NCBI GenBank assembly: GCA_035695715.1
Contig: DASRRM010000044.1
Coordinates: 1 to 35,838 of the forward strand
Direction: 5' to 3'
Origin: RYN-428 sp035695715
Lineage (GTDB): Bacteria > Planctomycetota > Phycisphaerae > Tepidisphaerales > Tepidisphaeraceae
DNA length: 35,838 bases
This document shows positions 17,502 through 25,328 of this stretch, one piece after another; within the stretch, counting starts at the first letter, position 1; each line of letters opens with the position of its first letter. The position numbers were made by a program, and so were the translations under genes. Under the pieces are notes generated by a model, which was given only the letters and a program-made list of their open reading frames with translations, ran no database searches and had not been told where the DNA came from.

Positions 17502-17996
17502 ATGACTGAAAAAAACGCCTCGCCAAATATCGGGACACTGGCACTCCGTCGGCCGATTGGAGACATCGTTTTCAGTTTGGCTAAGGCGAGCATCAGTGCG
17601 GTGGACAAGGATGGAGTGATTTTCGTGGATCTATATGTCAACACGAAGCGACCGCCGATCAAAGGCATTCCCCATGACGAGTACATGGCAGCCCGCCCGA
17701 ATGCCGAGGTAACAATCCAAATTCCCGCGGCTGACTATCATTCATTGATCGGTCGGCGATTCTCGGTGCCGAAATCGTGGGACGCGGCTCTCGATGATCA
17801 CGTATCGTGCATTTATTGTTTTGAACATGACGACCTGAACGACAACGAAATATCCTTCGTGCAGCGCTCCGGCAACTCGATCAAGCTCAAATGGACCGGA
17901 ACAACTGCGGAAGGCTATTGCGAAAACTCTAATATTCGCGTGGAGATTGAAGGGTGGTTCGCATTCGAGGGCGAGAACTCATTCCTCGAGAAATGA
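17502..17996 (+). CDS. Hypothetical soluble protein, 164 aa
   Basis: ATG at 17502 with GGAGGG about eight bases upstream, a strong site. No signal peptide or membrane segment. The sequence is acidic and looks mostly beta: DKDGVIFVDLYVNTKRPP, VTIQIPAADYHSLIGRRF, and a C-terminal RVEIEGWFAFEGENSF. It has three Cys (two in CIYC) but no obvious metal site. Not recognised. Its stop lies five bases from the stop of the convergent transporter gene. Confidence 0.65.
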   Translation: MTEKNASPNIGTLALRRPIGDIVFSLAKASISAVDKDGVIFVDLYVNTKRPPIKGIPHDEYMAARPNAEVTIQIPAADYHSLIGRRFSVPKSWDAALDDHVSCIYCFEHDDLNDNEISFVQRSGNSIKLKWTGTTAEGYCENSNIRVEIEGWFAFEGENSFLEK

Positions 17997-18001
17997 GTCA
18001 G

Positions 18002-19420
18002 CTACACCTTCACGCTCTTCCATCCCCCCTGCCGGAACCTGGCGTACATGAAAATCCCGCGCAGGGTCAGCTCGATCGCCAGCACCAGCCACACGCCTTC
18101 CAATCCATGATGCAGCACCAGCGTTACCACGATCACGCCGACGAAGCGCAGGGAAAGGATGCTGGCGAGGTTGATGATCATCACCACCAGCGTGTCTCCC
18201 GCGCCGCGCAGGGCGCTGCCGTAGATCAGCGACGCGGCGAAGCCGGGTTGGGAGAAGGCGGTGATGAACAAACACGCCGCCGACAGCTCGGCGATGCGCG
18301 GGTCGTCGCTGAGAATGCCGGCCAGATGATGGCGGAACAGGATGAAGCAGATGCCGCCGGATATCATCACGCCGCCCGCCAGCGCGAAGGCCAGATGCGC
18401 GCCGTGCTCGGCGCGTTTCGGGTCGCGCATGCCGAGGCTCTGGCCGACCACCGTCGCGGCGGCCGTCGCGAACGCCAGCCCGCACATGAAGCTCAGGCTC
18501 TCAATGCGAATCGTGACGATATGAGCCGCGGATTGAACGTTCGTCGGGTCGATGTGAAAGATAATCCCAAGGATGGCAAACTGCGCCACCCACACCACGA
18601 TTCCCTCGATGCCATTGGGAATGCCGATGCGCAGCACGCGCTTCATCGTGAGCCAATGCGGGCGCAGGCGGTGCAGATACAGGCGGATTTTTCCCCTGCC
18701 GCTGAACAGCACCGCAAACTGAATCGCCCCCCCGGCGATATAGGCGATGACCGTTCCGATGGCGATCCCGCGAAACCCCATCACCGGAATGCCCCACCAC
18801 CCGCGCGTCAGCGCGAAGCTGAAGACCACGTTCACCACGTCGACGACGATCATGGCGATCGCCGGTGAAACCGAATCTCCCGCCCCGCGCAAACAGGCGT
18901 TGGCCGCCAGCATGAGCATCATGAACGGCAGCGACAATCCCAAAATCCGCAGGTAATAGATCGAAAACCCAAACGCCGGGTTATCCGGCTGCAACCCCGT
19001 GGCCCGCGTGATCGGCACCGCAAACAGCGCCACGATAACCGTTGTTATAGCCCCCGCGATGACCGCCGCCATCACGCTCTGCCCGCAAACGCTGTTCGCC
19101 AGCCGCTGATGTTTCGCCCCGACCGCCCGCGCGATGATGGCGGTGCTGCCGGTGCCAATCGCCCCGGCAATCAGCCCGATCAGCCACAGGACATACGTCA
19201 CCAACCCCACGGCGGCGGTTGCATCCTTGGCCTGTGCCGGCAAATGCCCGGCGAGATACGTGTCATTGAGCCCCACAAAGATATGCAAAACATTTTCCGC
19301 CAGCACCGGAATGGCCAGCCAAAGCAGCTCGCGCAGCAATCCGCGCAGGCGCGCCGCGGGCGCTGTTTCATAAGGCAACACCGGCATCGAATCAGGTTGT
19401 GCAGACTCCGCCTGGGTCAT
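18002..19420 (-). CDS. MATE family multidrug/toxin efflux transporter
   Basis: 472 residues from the ATG at 19420; the frame extends to 19522, but that extension is unlikely as coding. About 12 hydrophobic segments in two similar halves fit the MATE fold. Family-like stretches include LLWLAIPVLAENVLHIFVGLND in segment 1, GTGSTAIIARAVGA after segment 2, NACLRGAGDS in the first half and its counterpart GSALRGAGDT in the second, and VGQSLGMRDPKRAEH. MATE proteins expel cationic compounds in exchange for Na+ or H+ at the inner membrane; substrate unknown. No strong ribosome binding site is seen. A large hairpin and a dispersed repeat separate it from the gene upstream. Confidence 0.93.
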   Translation of the reverse strand: MTQAESAQPDSMPVLPYETAPAARLRGLLRELLWLAIPVLAENVLHIFVGLNDTYLAGHLPAQAKDATAAVGLVTYVLWLIGLIAGAIGTGSTAIIARAVGAKHQRLANSVCGQSVMAAVIAGAITTVIVALFAVPITRATGLQPDNPAFGFSIYYLRILGLSLPFMMLMLAANACLRGAGDSVSPAIAMIVVDVVNVVFSFALTRGWWGIPVMGFRGIAIGTVIAYIAGGAIQFAVLFSGRGKIRLYLHRLRPHWLTMKRVLRIGIPNGIEGIVVWVAQFAILGIIFHIDPTNVQSAAHIVTIRIESLSFMCGLAFATAAATVVGQSLGMRDPKRAEHGAHLAFALAGGVMISGGICFILFRHHLAGILSDDPRIAELSAACLFITAFSQPGFAASLIYGSALRGAGDTLVVMIINLASILSLRFVGVIVVTLVLHHGLEGVWLVLAIELTLRGIFMYARFRQGGWKSVKV

Positions 19421-19510
19421 TAGGTGGGCAAATCTTAGGCGCAAGGGGCGGACAGGGAAGCAGAGGGAAGAAATAAATGGCCGTGAAGGGCCGGCGTGCC
19501 GAGCGAACAA

Positions 19511-19553
19511 GATGAACGCCAAGACGCAAAGGACGCCAAGCGAACAACGCCAA
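19511..19553 (+). repeat. AACGCCAAGACGC-type repeat
   Basis: A direct relative of the arms at 32995-33034: GAACGCCAAGACGC, then GGACGCCAAG, then AACGCCAAG. A low-complexity motif upstream of the transporter gene. Confidence 0.4.
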
Positions 19554-19663
19554 GATGGAACTTCCGCATGTGGCGGCTCTTGCTCCCTCGGTCGCCGCTG
19601 TACTTTTGCACACGCCGCTTAAGAATGTCTGGTTCGGCGCACGGGCGTAATCCGGAAACGAAT

Positions 19664-19743
19664 GAGCCGCGCACGGAGGGTACTCCCGGAGTAAGCGGAT
19701 CCGCGAAACCGCTTACTTCGGGAGTACCCTTCGTGCGCGGCTC
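19664..19743. repeat. 35-bp-arm hairpin
   Basis: The arms at 19664-19698 and 19709-19743 surround a 10-base loop. There are only two non-Watson-Crick positions, and read as plus-strand RNA both would be G-U pairs. Arms contain GGGTACTCCCGGAGTAAGC. It lies between two minus-strand genes and may insulate or terminate. The rest of 19421-19881 holds no gene. Confidence 0.75.
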
Positions 19744-19790
19744 GTTGCGACTTCGCACACGAAACGGACAATATCATACGGCGGGTGTGT

Positions 19791-19864
19791 CAGAACCGGC
19801 GTCGAGCGGACAGATTTGCGAGACGATCACGAAAATTATACAGGTTATTTTCGGGCGGACCCTA
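19791..19864 (-). repeat. Dispersed 74-89 bp repeat, copy C (inverted)
   Basis: Its reverse complement starts TAGGGTCCGCCCGAAAATAA, identical over its first 23 bases to the copy at 35516, and ends CGCCGGTTCTG. It lies 18 bp past the stop of the GYF_2 gene, so it could supply a 3' end. Confidence 0.65.
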
Positions 19865-19881
19865 ATAATATCGCGCCGGAA

Positions 19882-21735
19882 TCAATGCCCATCGGCGGGG
19901 CTGACCGTCAATGAACGGAATTCGATTGAGCTGTTGGATGTTCCAAGTCCCAGCGTGTCGCCGCTGCCTGCATTCCATTTGGGCGCCAGTTTCCAATTCG
20001 AGAATTTCGCCGAAACGTGGTAGTGGAACTTGCCGTCCAGCATTGCATCGACGGAGTCTTTGCGGATCTTGACCACCAGGCGATGCACCTCGCCCGCCGG
20101 AGTAATGCGCGGTCCTTTGCCGCTGCCGGGACTGCGCATCGATCCGACCATGTCGATGCCGATGCGCGTATCGTGCTGTGCGCCGACCAGGAGCATCGAG
20201 CTGCGGTTTTTTTCCTGGAAGTTCAGGCCCAGTTCTTCGTTGCCGCTGTGGCGGACGAATTCGATGTTGAGGTTGCATGCTTCGGGCAAATGGTAGGGAA
20301 TGCCGATCATTTCCACGCCCTGCCCGCTGGATTGCACGCCGGCCCCGACCGTCCGCCACGATCCGGCGCGACTGTACGCCGCCACGTCAAGCCCGGCGAG
20401 CAGCTCGGTCGATCCGGCGGGAGCGGCGAACGACTGGGCGGAGTTTCCGGAATTGGCGCTGGAGATCGCGGCATTTTTCTGGGCCTGCGCCTGCAATGCC
20501 GCGGCGCGCACTCGCGAAAAAGCGGGCCAAAGCGCCATGAAGATGCCTCCCACCGCCGCCGCCACAGCCAGGACCGACCCGCCGATGATAATCGTCAGCC
20601 AGGCCCAACGCGGCATGCCCTTTTTGACCGGTTCCATGGAGTAACTTGCATCAACGGGCGGCGCATCATTCGCCGGGGCCGCACTCGTCTGCGCCTGGAA
20701 TTGCCGAACAACCGGTGCGGCATACGCCGGGGCATAAGCGCCGCCGTAGGGCGGGCCGGAGGACGGCGGGACAGGTCCGCCGTTGCTCCAAATCTGGTTG
20801 AGTCCTTCCTGGATGCTTCGCATCGACAGCGCGTTGAAAATCGGCGACGGCGAATAAACGCACATGCACGGAAAGACAACCACCTGTTGCAGGATCTGGA
20901 ACACCATGACGGTGACGGGATTGGTGATCTGCTTTGTTGAACCGAGTTGCTGGTCGACGAATTCGGCCAGCTTGTACGGCGCGTAAACGATCCAATAGAG
21001 GTTGAAGAAGGGGATGAAGCAAAACCCGCACGCCTGGCCCGGGGAAATGGGATATGCGCCGTTGGTGTACTTTCGCACGTCGTCGTGCACGAGATAAAGC
21101 CAGACGATGAAATAGATGTGCAGGCCGATAAAGCCGAAAAATGCGATCATCCGCATTGCCAGGCCGGCGAAGGTCATGACCAGGAATGCGCCGGCCATGG
21201 GCCGCGAAGGCGCCCCGCTTCTGACGCTTCCAAAGACAGTCGCGACGGTGATCACCGTAAAGAGGATCTGTAATGCGATCATCCCGAGGATCACGATGGA
21301 CGAAATCAAGTACCACTTGACGTTTCGCGGCCGCCCGACAAAAGAATTGGTTCCCCCCACGTACGAAGCGTACGCCAGCGAAGCGGGAGCTGGGACCGCT
21401 GGCGGCGCGATAGCCGAAGTTTGAGCTCTTACAAAGGGAGGCGGCTGGGGCATGGCGTCATATTGCGCGCCATCGGCCGTCTGCCATGATTCGCCCTGCG
21501 ATTGCGACGATGGCGCTGGCGGCGATTGAGGCGCTGGCGGGAATGGAGCCGCCGCCGGCGAGGGCGCGGCAAAAAGCCCCTTCACCCGCGCTGCCGCCGT
21601 CCATTTCGCCTGATCGGCGGAAACGAACATCCCCTCGGTCAGTTGCCCGCTCGCGGCCATCGCCTTGAGTTGACTTCCCGAATACGGCCCCTCCGAAGTC
21701 GAGGCATCTGTCCGCTTAACCCAATAATTCGACAT
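19882..21735 (-). CDS. GYF_2 / DUF4328-like membrane protein with C-terminal lectin-like domain
   Basis: 617 residues. The N-terminal 55 match the GYF_2 fold: YWVKRTDASTSEGPYSGSQL, then QLKAMAASGQLT and KWTAAARVKGLF. A Pro/Ala-rich linker follows (about 56-130). About five hydrophobic segments from 137 to 330 include IVWLYLVHDDVRKYTNG and CFIPFFNLYWIVYAPYKLAE, resembling DUF4328. A second Pro/Ala linker leads to one more membrane segment (about 378-405), then a Gln/Ala-rich stretch. Residues of about 440-617 form a beta-rich domain like DUF1080/LamG proteins (HRLVVKIRKDSVDAMLDGKFHYH), which are often sugar-binding. The mix suggests a cytoplasmic GYF adaptor joined to an outward-facing binding domain. 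Function not known. No obvious ribosome binding site. Confidence 0.8.
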   Translation of the reverse strand: MSNYWVKRTDASTSEGPYSGSQLKAMAASGQLTEGMFVSADQAKWTAAARVKGLFAAPSPAAAPFPPAPQSPPAPSSQSQGESWQTADGAQYDAMPQPPPFVRAQTSAIAPPAVPAPASLAYASYVGGTNSFVGRPRNVKWYLISSIVILGMIALQILFTVITVATVFGSVRSGAPSRPMAGAFLVMTFAGLAMRMIAFFGFIGLHIYFIVWLYLVHDDVRKYTNGAYPISPGQACGFCFIPFFNLYWIVYAPYKLAEFVDQQLGSTKQITNPVTVMVFQILQQVVVFPCMCVYSPSPIFNALSMRSIQEGLNQIWSNGGPVPPSSGPPYGGAYAPAYAAPVVRQFQAQTSAAPANDAPPVDASYSMEPVKKGMPRWAWLTIIIGGSVLAVAAAVGGIFMALWPAFSRVRAAALQAQAQKNAAISSANSGNSAQSFAAPAGSTELLAGLDVAAYSRAGSWRTVGAGVQSSGQGVEMIGIPYHLPEACNLNIEFVRHSGNEELGLNFQEKNRSSMLLVGAQHDTRIGIDMVGSMRSPGSGKGPRITPAGEVHRLVVKIRKDSVDAMLDGKFHYHVSAKFSNWKLAPKWNAGSGDTLGLGTSNSSIEFRSLTVSPADGH

Positions 21736-21769
21736 GTGTAACGGCAGTCTATCGCGGACGCCGACAAAA

Positions 21770-22720
21770 TTAAATGCGCGCGATCTGACTCCCCCGCCTC
21801 CCCGTTTTGCGCCGCAATGCCAGGGCGAAAACCGCCCCGGCGCACAGCGCGATGGAAGCCGGCTCCGGCGTCACCGTGATATAGTCGCCGGACGTGGATC
21901 CAGTATCGAAAATTTGGCCTTGGGCAACGCCGGCGGAACTGAACTCAAAAACGCCGTAGTGATTCGAACTGTTCACCGCCAATTCGTAAACGTTGTCTTG
22001 CGAATCGACGGCAACGCCGGTGGGCGACTTCAGGCCGGTGGCGACATTCGAGTTGATGCCGCTGCTGATCACTATTTTCACCAGGCTGCTCGAGCCGGTA
22101 TTGGAGACGTACAAGTCGCCGAGGTGGTCGACGGCGATGCTCCACGGGCCGCTCACGCCATTGGTGAACGTATTGATCAAAGCCCCGGAGGTGTCGTATT
22201 CGAGAATTTTGCTGTTGGCGTTGTCGGCGAGGAAGACGTTGCCGCTGACGGGATCGACGGCGACGGAATTTCGCACGCCGAAGCTTGTGGCGGGGGCAGT
22301 ATCGGAAAAGAGGACCGGAGGCTGGCTTGTATCGTTGTATCGGTAAATCTTGATGTCGCTCGAGCTGCCCGTGTCGGCGTCGGCGGAAAAATAGATCCGT
22401 CCCGAGGAATCAACCGCCGTGCCGTAATAATCCCCTGTCGTGCCGCTGGTGGATAGAAAACTGTATGCGGCCGAAGGTGCGCCACCCGGAAACCTGACGA
22501 CTCCGCCACCAAGGTCGGTGATGTAAAGATTTCCACTGGCATCGCTAGCGAGCGTATTGAGATTGCCGCCGGTGGCGCGTAAGCCCAGTTGTGTGCCGGT
22601 GGTCGAGTACTGGGTGACGGTGGAATTGCTGCTTGTCGTGATATCGATTACAGCGGCATCCGCCGCGGCCGCGCAACCCAACAACGCCGCGAACGATAAA
22701 ATGAGTTTCTTCCCGCTCAT
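21770..22720 (-). CDS. PEP-CTERM sorted secreted protein with NHL-like propeller
   Basis: 316 residues. ATG at 22720 starts a clear signal peptide (GKKLILSFAALLGCAAAADA); a start at 22831 would bury it. Repeats read DASGNLYITDLGG, DSSGRIYFSADAD, DPVSGNVFLADNANSKIL and DHLGDLYVSNTGSS, an NHL/SMP-30-like propeller. The C-terminus has TPEPAS, a hydrophobic helix (IALCAGAVFALAL) and RRKTGRR, the PEP-CTERM signal processed by exosortase in many Gram-negative biofilm formers. No exosortase gene is visible in this window. The last 161 bp of coding sequence are duplicated nearby at 23030-23190. Confidence 0.88.
   Translation of the reverse strand: MSGKKLILSFAALLGCAAAADAAVIDITTSSNSTVTQYSTTGTQLGLRATGGNLNTLASDASGNLYITDLGGGVVRFPGGAPSAAYSFLSTSGTTGDYYGTAVDSSGRIYFSADADTGSSSDIKIYRYNDTSQPPVLFSDTAPATSFGVRNSVAVDPVSGNVFLADNANSKILEYDTSGALINTFTNGVSGPWSIAVDHLGDLYVSNTGSSSLVKIVISSGINSNVATGLKSPTGVAVDSQDNVYELAVNSSNHYGVFEFSSAGVAQGQIFDTGSTSGDYITVTPEPASIALCAGAVFALALRRKTGRRGSQIARI
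21801..21961. repeat. 161-bp direct duplication, source copy
   Basis: This covers the 3' part of the propeller gene. It matches 23030-23190 with about six differences and no gaps. The copies share CCCGTTTTGCGCCGC at the low-coordinate end and GAACTCAAAAACGCCGT or near it at the other. Confidence 0.85.
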
Positions 22721-22831
22721 TTCCGCAGTTATATGGCAATGCCATTTTGCAAAGCAAGCAAATTTTTGAAAAAGGCGATGTTGCGGGGACGATTGAATTT
22801 TCCCCCACAACCCGGGTGGGCTGAATAGCAT

Positions 22832-23190
22832 TAACGCCGCCGCCGCCGACAGAGCAGTCCGATGCCGGTTAATGCCGCAAGCGACAGCGACGCTGGCTCG
22901 GGAACTGATGTGACGGTGAAGTTCTGGATGCCGCCGCCGAAAGAACCTGGTTCCACTGCCGTCGATGGCTGAAAAACTGATGGTGCCGGGGAAGGCAGAC
23001 CCGTCCCGGAGTCGTCCCGCTTTGCCCGTCCCGTTTTGCGCCGCAATGCCAAGGCGAAAACCGCCCCGGCGCAGAGCGCGATGGAAGCCGGCTCCGGCGT
23101 CACCGTGATATAGTCGCCGGACGTGGATCCCGTATCGAAAATCTGGCCTTGGGCAACGCCGGCGGAGCTGAACTCAAAAACGCCGTGGTG
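22832..23190 (-). pseudogene. PEP-CTERM remnant carrying two tandem PEP-CTERM signals
   Basis: The minus strand reads without stop from 23190 to the TAA near 22832. The first part (23030-23190) is a 96 percent copy of the end of the neighbouring propeller gene, including TPEPASIALCAGAVFALALRR. It then passes through a GGGACGGGCAAAGCGGGACG repeat and joins the tail of a different PEP-CTERM protein (SVPEPASLSLAALTGIGLL, ending in six Arg). No start codon with a signal peptide exists; the 5' end abuts the stop of the upstream gene. It is best read as a fusion of two gene ends, not a working gene. Confidence 0.7.
23030..23190. repeat. 161-bp direct duplication, second copy
   Basis: Same orientation as 21801-21961. 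One border lies in a CCCGTCCCG/GGGACG repeat, the other five bases short of the stop codon of the gene at 23196, so the upstream gene was spared. Confidence 0.85.
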
Positions 23191-23195
23191 TTTCC

Positions 23196-23981
23196 TTACA
23201 GCGGCGGCCGGGACGGCGGCGGGTTTTTGCCCGCCTTCACGTCGGCGATCAACTTCGCCGCAACAGCCTGGTCATACACATACACGCTTCCGTCGGCAAA
23301 GAGAAAGTTGGTCCTGGCGCCCGGCGCTTTCACATACGCCAGCACAAATCCGCCGTCCACTTTGGTCTGGTTCTTTCCCGCGCCGAGATAGGCAAATTCG
23401 GCATGCGCGTTCACCCATGCCGCCTGCTTCTTGATGTCCTGCGAGGCCAGGTCGGCCGGGATGGCAGTCTTGGAGTTTCCAACCAGACAGTTCTTCGGCG
23501 TGAATGTGGCCGACAACATCGTGCCCAGATCCGGGGGCATCGCGTTGGCGTGTTCGTTGGCGTATATCGTGACGGCGCCAAACATCAACTTCAAATTGCT
23601 GCTGGTCAGCGCCTCCGCCGCCCTCGCCCGCGCATCATTCAGAAATTTGTCGAACTTCACCTTCTGCGCGTCGGTGAGAATCGCCCGAAATTGCAACAGG
23701 ACGTCGGATTCCGACGGCTCAACATCGGGCTTGGCCTTAAGCTTGGCCGCGATATCCTTTTCCATCGCGTCAACCTTCGCCTGCTGCTCCTTTGACAATC
23801 CACCCACCGTTTTGCTCAGCTCCTGGAACATGTCATGAATATCGGAAAGAATTGCCTCGGCGGGCGGATGAGGCGGCACAGCCATGGCCCGCCTGGCCAA
23901 CGGGCCGCCGATGCAGCACATCCCGATGACGGCCGCCAAAACCACCAAACCCGCCCGCAATTTCGCCCATTGAAAATTCAT
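23196..23981 (-). CDS. Secreted protein with prepilin-like C-terminal domain
   Basis: 261 residues. ATG at 23981 with GGAGAA six bases upstream. Signal peptide from residue 1 to about 34 (LVVLAAVIGMCCIGG, then RRAMA). Residues 40-130 are helical and charged (LSKEQQAKVDAMEKDIAAK; ILTDAQKVKFDKFLNDAR), recalling the LTxxQ helices of Spy/CpxP-like proteins. Residues of about 130-261 look like the globular end of planctomycete prepilins (IYANEHANAMPPDLGTML, and TNFLFADGSVYVYD near the end) but with no GFTLIE helix in front. So a pilin-type head appears to have been attached to an ordinary signal peptide. Function unknown. It is divergent from the GYF_2 gene at 24280. Confidence 0.78.
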   Translation of the reverse strand: MNFQWAKLRAGLVVLAAVIGMCCIGGPLARRAMAVPPHPPAEAILSDIHDMFQELSKTVGGLSKEQQAKVDAMEKDIAAKLKAKPDVEPSESDVLLQFRAILTDAQKVKFDKFLNDARARAAEALTSSNLKLMFGAVTIYANEHANAMPPDLGTMLSATFTPKNCLVGNSKTAIPADLASQDIKKQAAWVNAHAEFAYLGAGKNQTKVDGGFVLAYVKAPGARTNFLFADGSVYVYDQAVAAKLIADVKAGKNPPPSRPPL

Positions 23982-24279
23982 TGCCGTTCTCCAATTGATT
24001 CAAAATGCCACGGCCTCGGGCCGACCCCGGCCGACGCCGGCCCATCATGCGTTATACCATCGCAAGCGACGCCAGTTTTGTGGAATCGTCCCTTCAGTCC
24101 CGGCGAGGGAGGAGAAACCGTTTGCGACGTTTAGTCCTGCACCGCGATCTCGATTGGCGGCGGAGCGGGAAGGCAAGCCTTTTTTCGATGCCCCATGCGC
24201 CGGCAGAACTCTTGCAAATCGGGAATTTCGGGGCATTGTGGCGAACGTAGCGAGCCCGTAGCAGGGAGATGAAAACCCA

Positions 24280-25065
24280 ATGACTGAATGGTTCGTCCGC
24301 ATCAAAGGTTTGCCCAAGGGGCCGCTGTCCATGCAGCAGATGCTCACGCTGTTGAATTATGGCTCTGCCAAACTCACCGACGAAGCATGGTGCGCGGGGA
24401 TGGCCAAGTGGGTGCCGATCGAAACCATCCAAGATATTATCGATGCGCGCACTGCGGCGCTGGCGGTGCCGCTGGCTAATATCGTGGCGCCGGCGGCGGA
24501 CGATGGGCCGTTCCATCGTGTGGGCAGTTCGATGTATCTTTTCAAGATGCAGTGGGATGCGGTGGCAATCGCCTCGCCGAAGGCTTTTTACCTCGCGAAG
24601 GTCAACAAGGTTCTCCCACGGCGGATGCCCCGGCTTAGCCTGTTAATCATGGACGGCATTCTCGAAAATGATGCCGCCCACGATGTCCACACGGCTGCGA
24701 TGTCAAAACTGCCCGCGCCCGTGCAGACCTTCTTGAGAGCCACCGGCGACGTGTTGGAGTGCGATGTGCTGGTGGTGCCGAGGAATGCGGTGACGTTCGT
24801 GGGAATGGCGATGATGAATAGCCGGGTCAGCCTGCGTCTTGGCGGCGAGGAAATCGTTCTGGGTAACAATCCGCTGGGCAACACCCGCAAATTCCTGGAA
24901 AGCAACGGGTGGAAACTGGACCAGGAACTATTCCCCGCTGAATCCCTGATTCTGCGCCGTCCGCGGTATTTCAGCCTGATGTTCAGACTTTTCCTTCTTG
25001 CCGCCCTGCTCGGCCTGATCCTCGCGGCCGCCGCCATCTGCGATCGGATGAATATTCGCATATGA
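24280..25065 (+). CDS. GYF_2-domain protein with C-terminal membrane anchor
   Basis: 261 residues. ATG at 24280 with AGGGAG about 11 bases upstream. Residues 1-55 form a GYF_2 domain (WFVRIKGLPKGPLSMQQM; LLNYGSAKLTDEAWCAGMAKWVPI). The middle part (about 80-225) is soluble and unrecognised. A hydrophobic helix at about 233-252 (MFRLFLLAALLGLILAAAAIC) ends the protein, giving a tail anchor with most of the protein in the cytoplasm. This is the second GYF_2 protein in the window, 2.5 kb from the first and on the other strand. The 298-bp divergent spacer upstream shows GC-rich palindromes but no identified promoter. Confidence 0.8.
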   Translation: MTEWFVRIKGLPKGPLSMQQMLTLLNYGSAKLTDEAWCAGMAKWVPIETIQDIIDARTAALAVPLANIVAPAADDGPFHRVGSSMYLFKMQWDAVAIASPKAFYLAKVNKVLPRRMPRLSLLIMDGILENDAAHDVHTAAMSKLPAPVQTFLRATGDVLECDVLVVPRNAVTFVGMAMMNSRVSLRLGGEEIVLGNNPLGNTRKFLESNGWKLDQELFPAESLILRRPRYFSLMFRLFLLAALLGLILAAAAICDRMNIRI

Positions 25066-25328
25066 AAAATCTTGGGCGGGACTAAGTCAAAGACGGTGAA
25101 AAGGTGAGACGCTGAAAAGGCTCATGCATGCGAAAACTTAAATATATTTGGGTCGACTTTAATACCCAATGTGCGGACCGGCGGATTTATCTTGACGGTA
25201 AGGAGAGCCTCGCGGATATAAAACGATATGGCGGCGTTTGCGAGGGCAATCACGTCGTCGTTTATGAGAAGGACTCAACGGCGGAAATCTTTTTCTATTC
25301 ACATAGTCCCAAAGGCTTGAGAAGTTCA

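Noticed and set aside
24168..24187. AAGGC-AA-GCCTT followed by a T-run, resembling a terminator
   Set aside because: The stem is only five pairs and the loop two bases, and no plus-strand gene ends before it.
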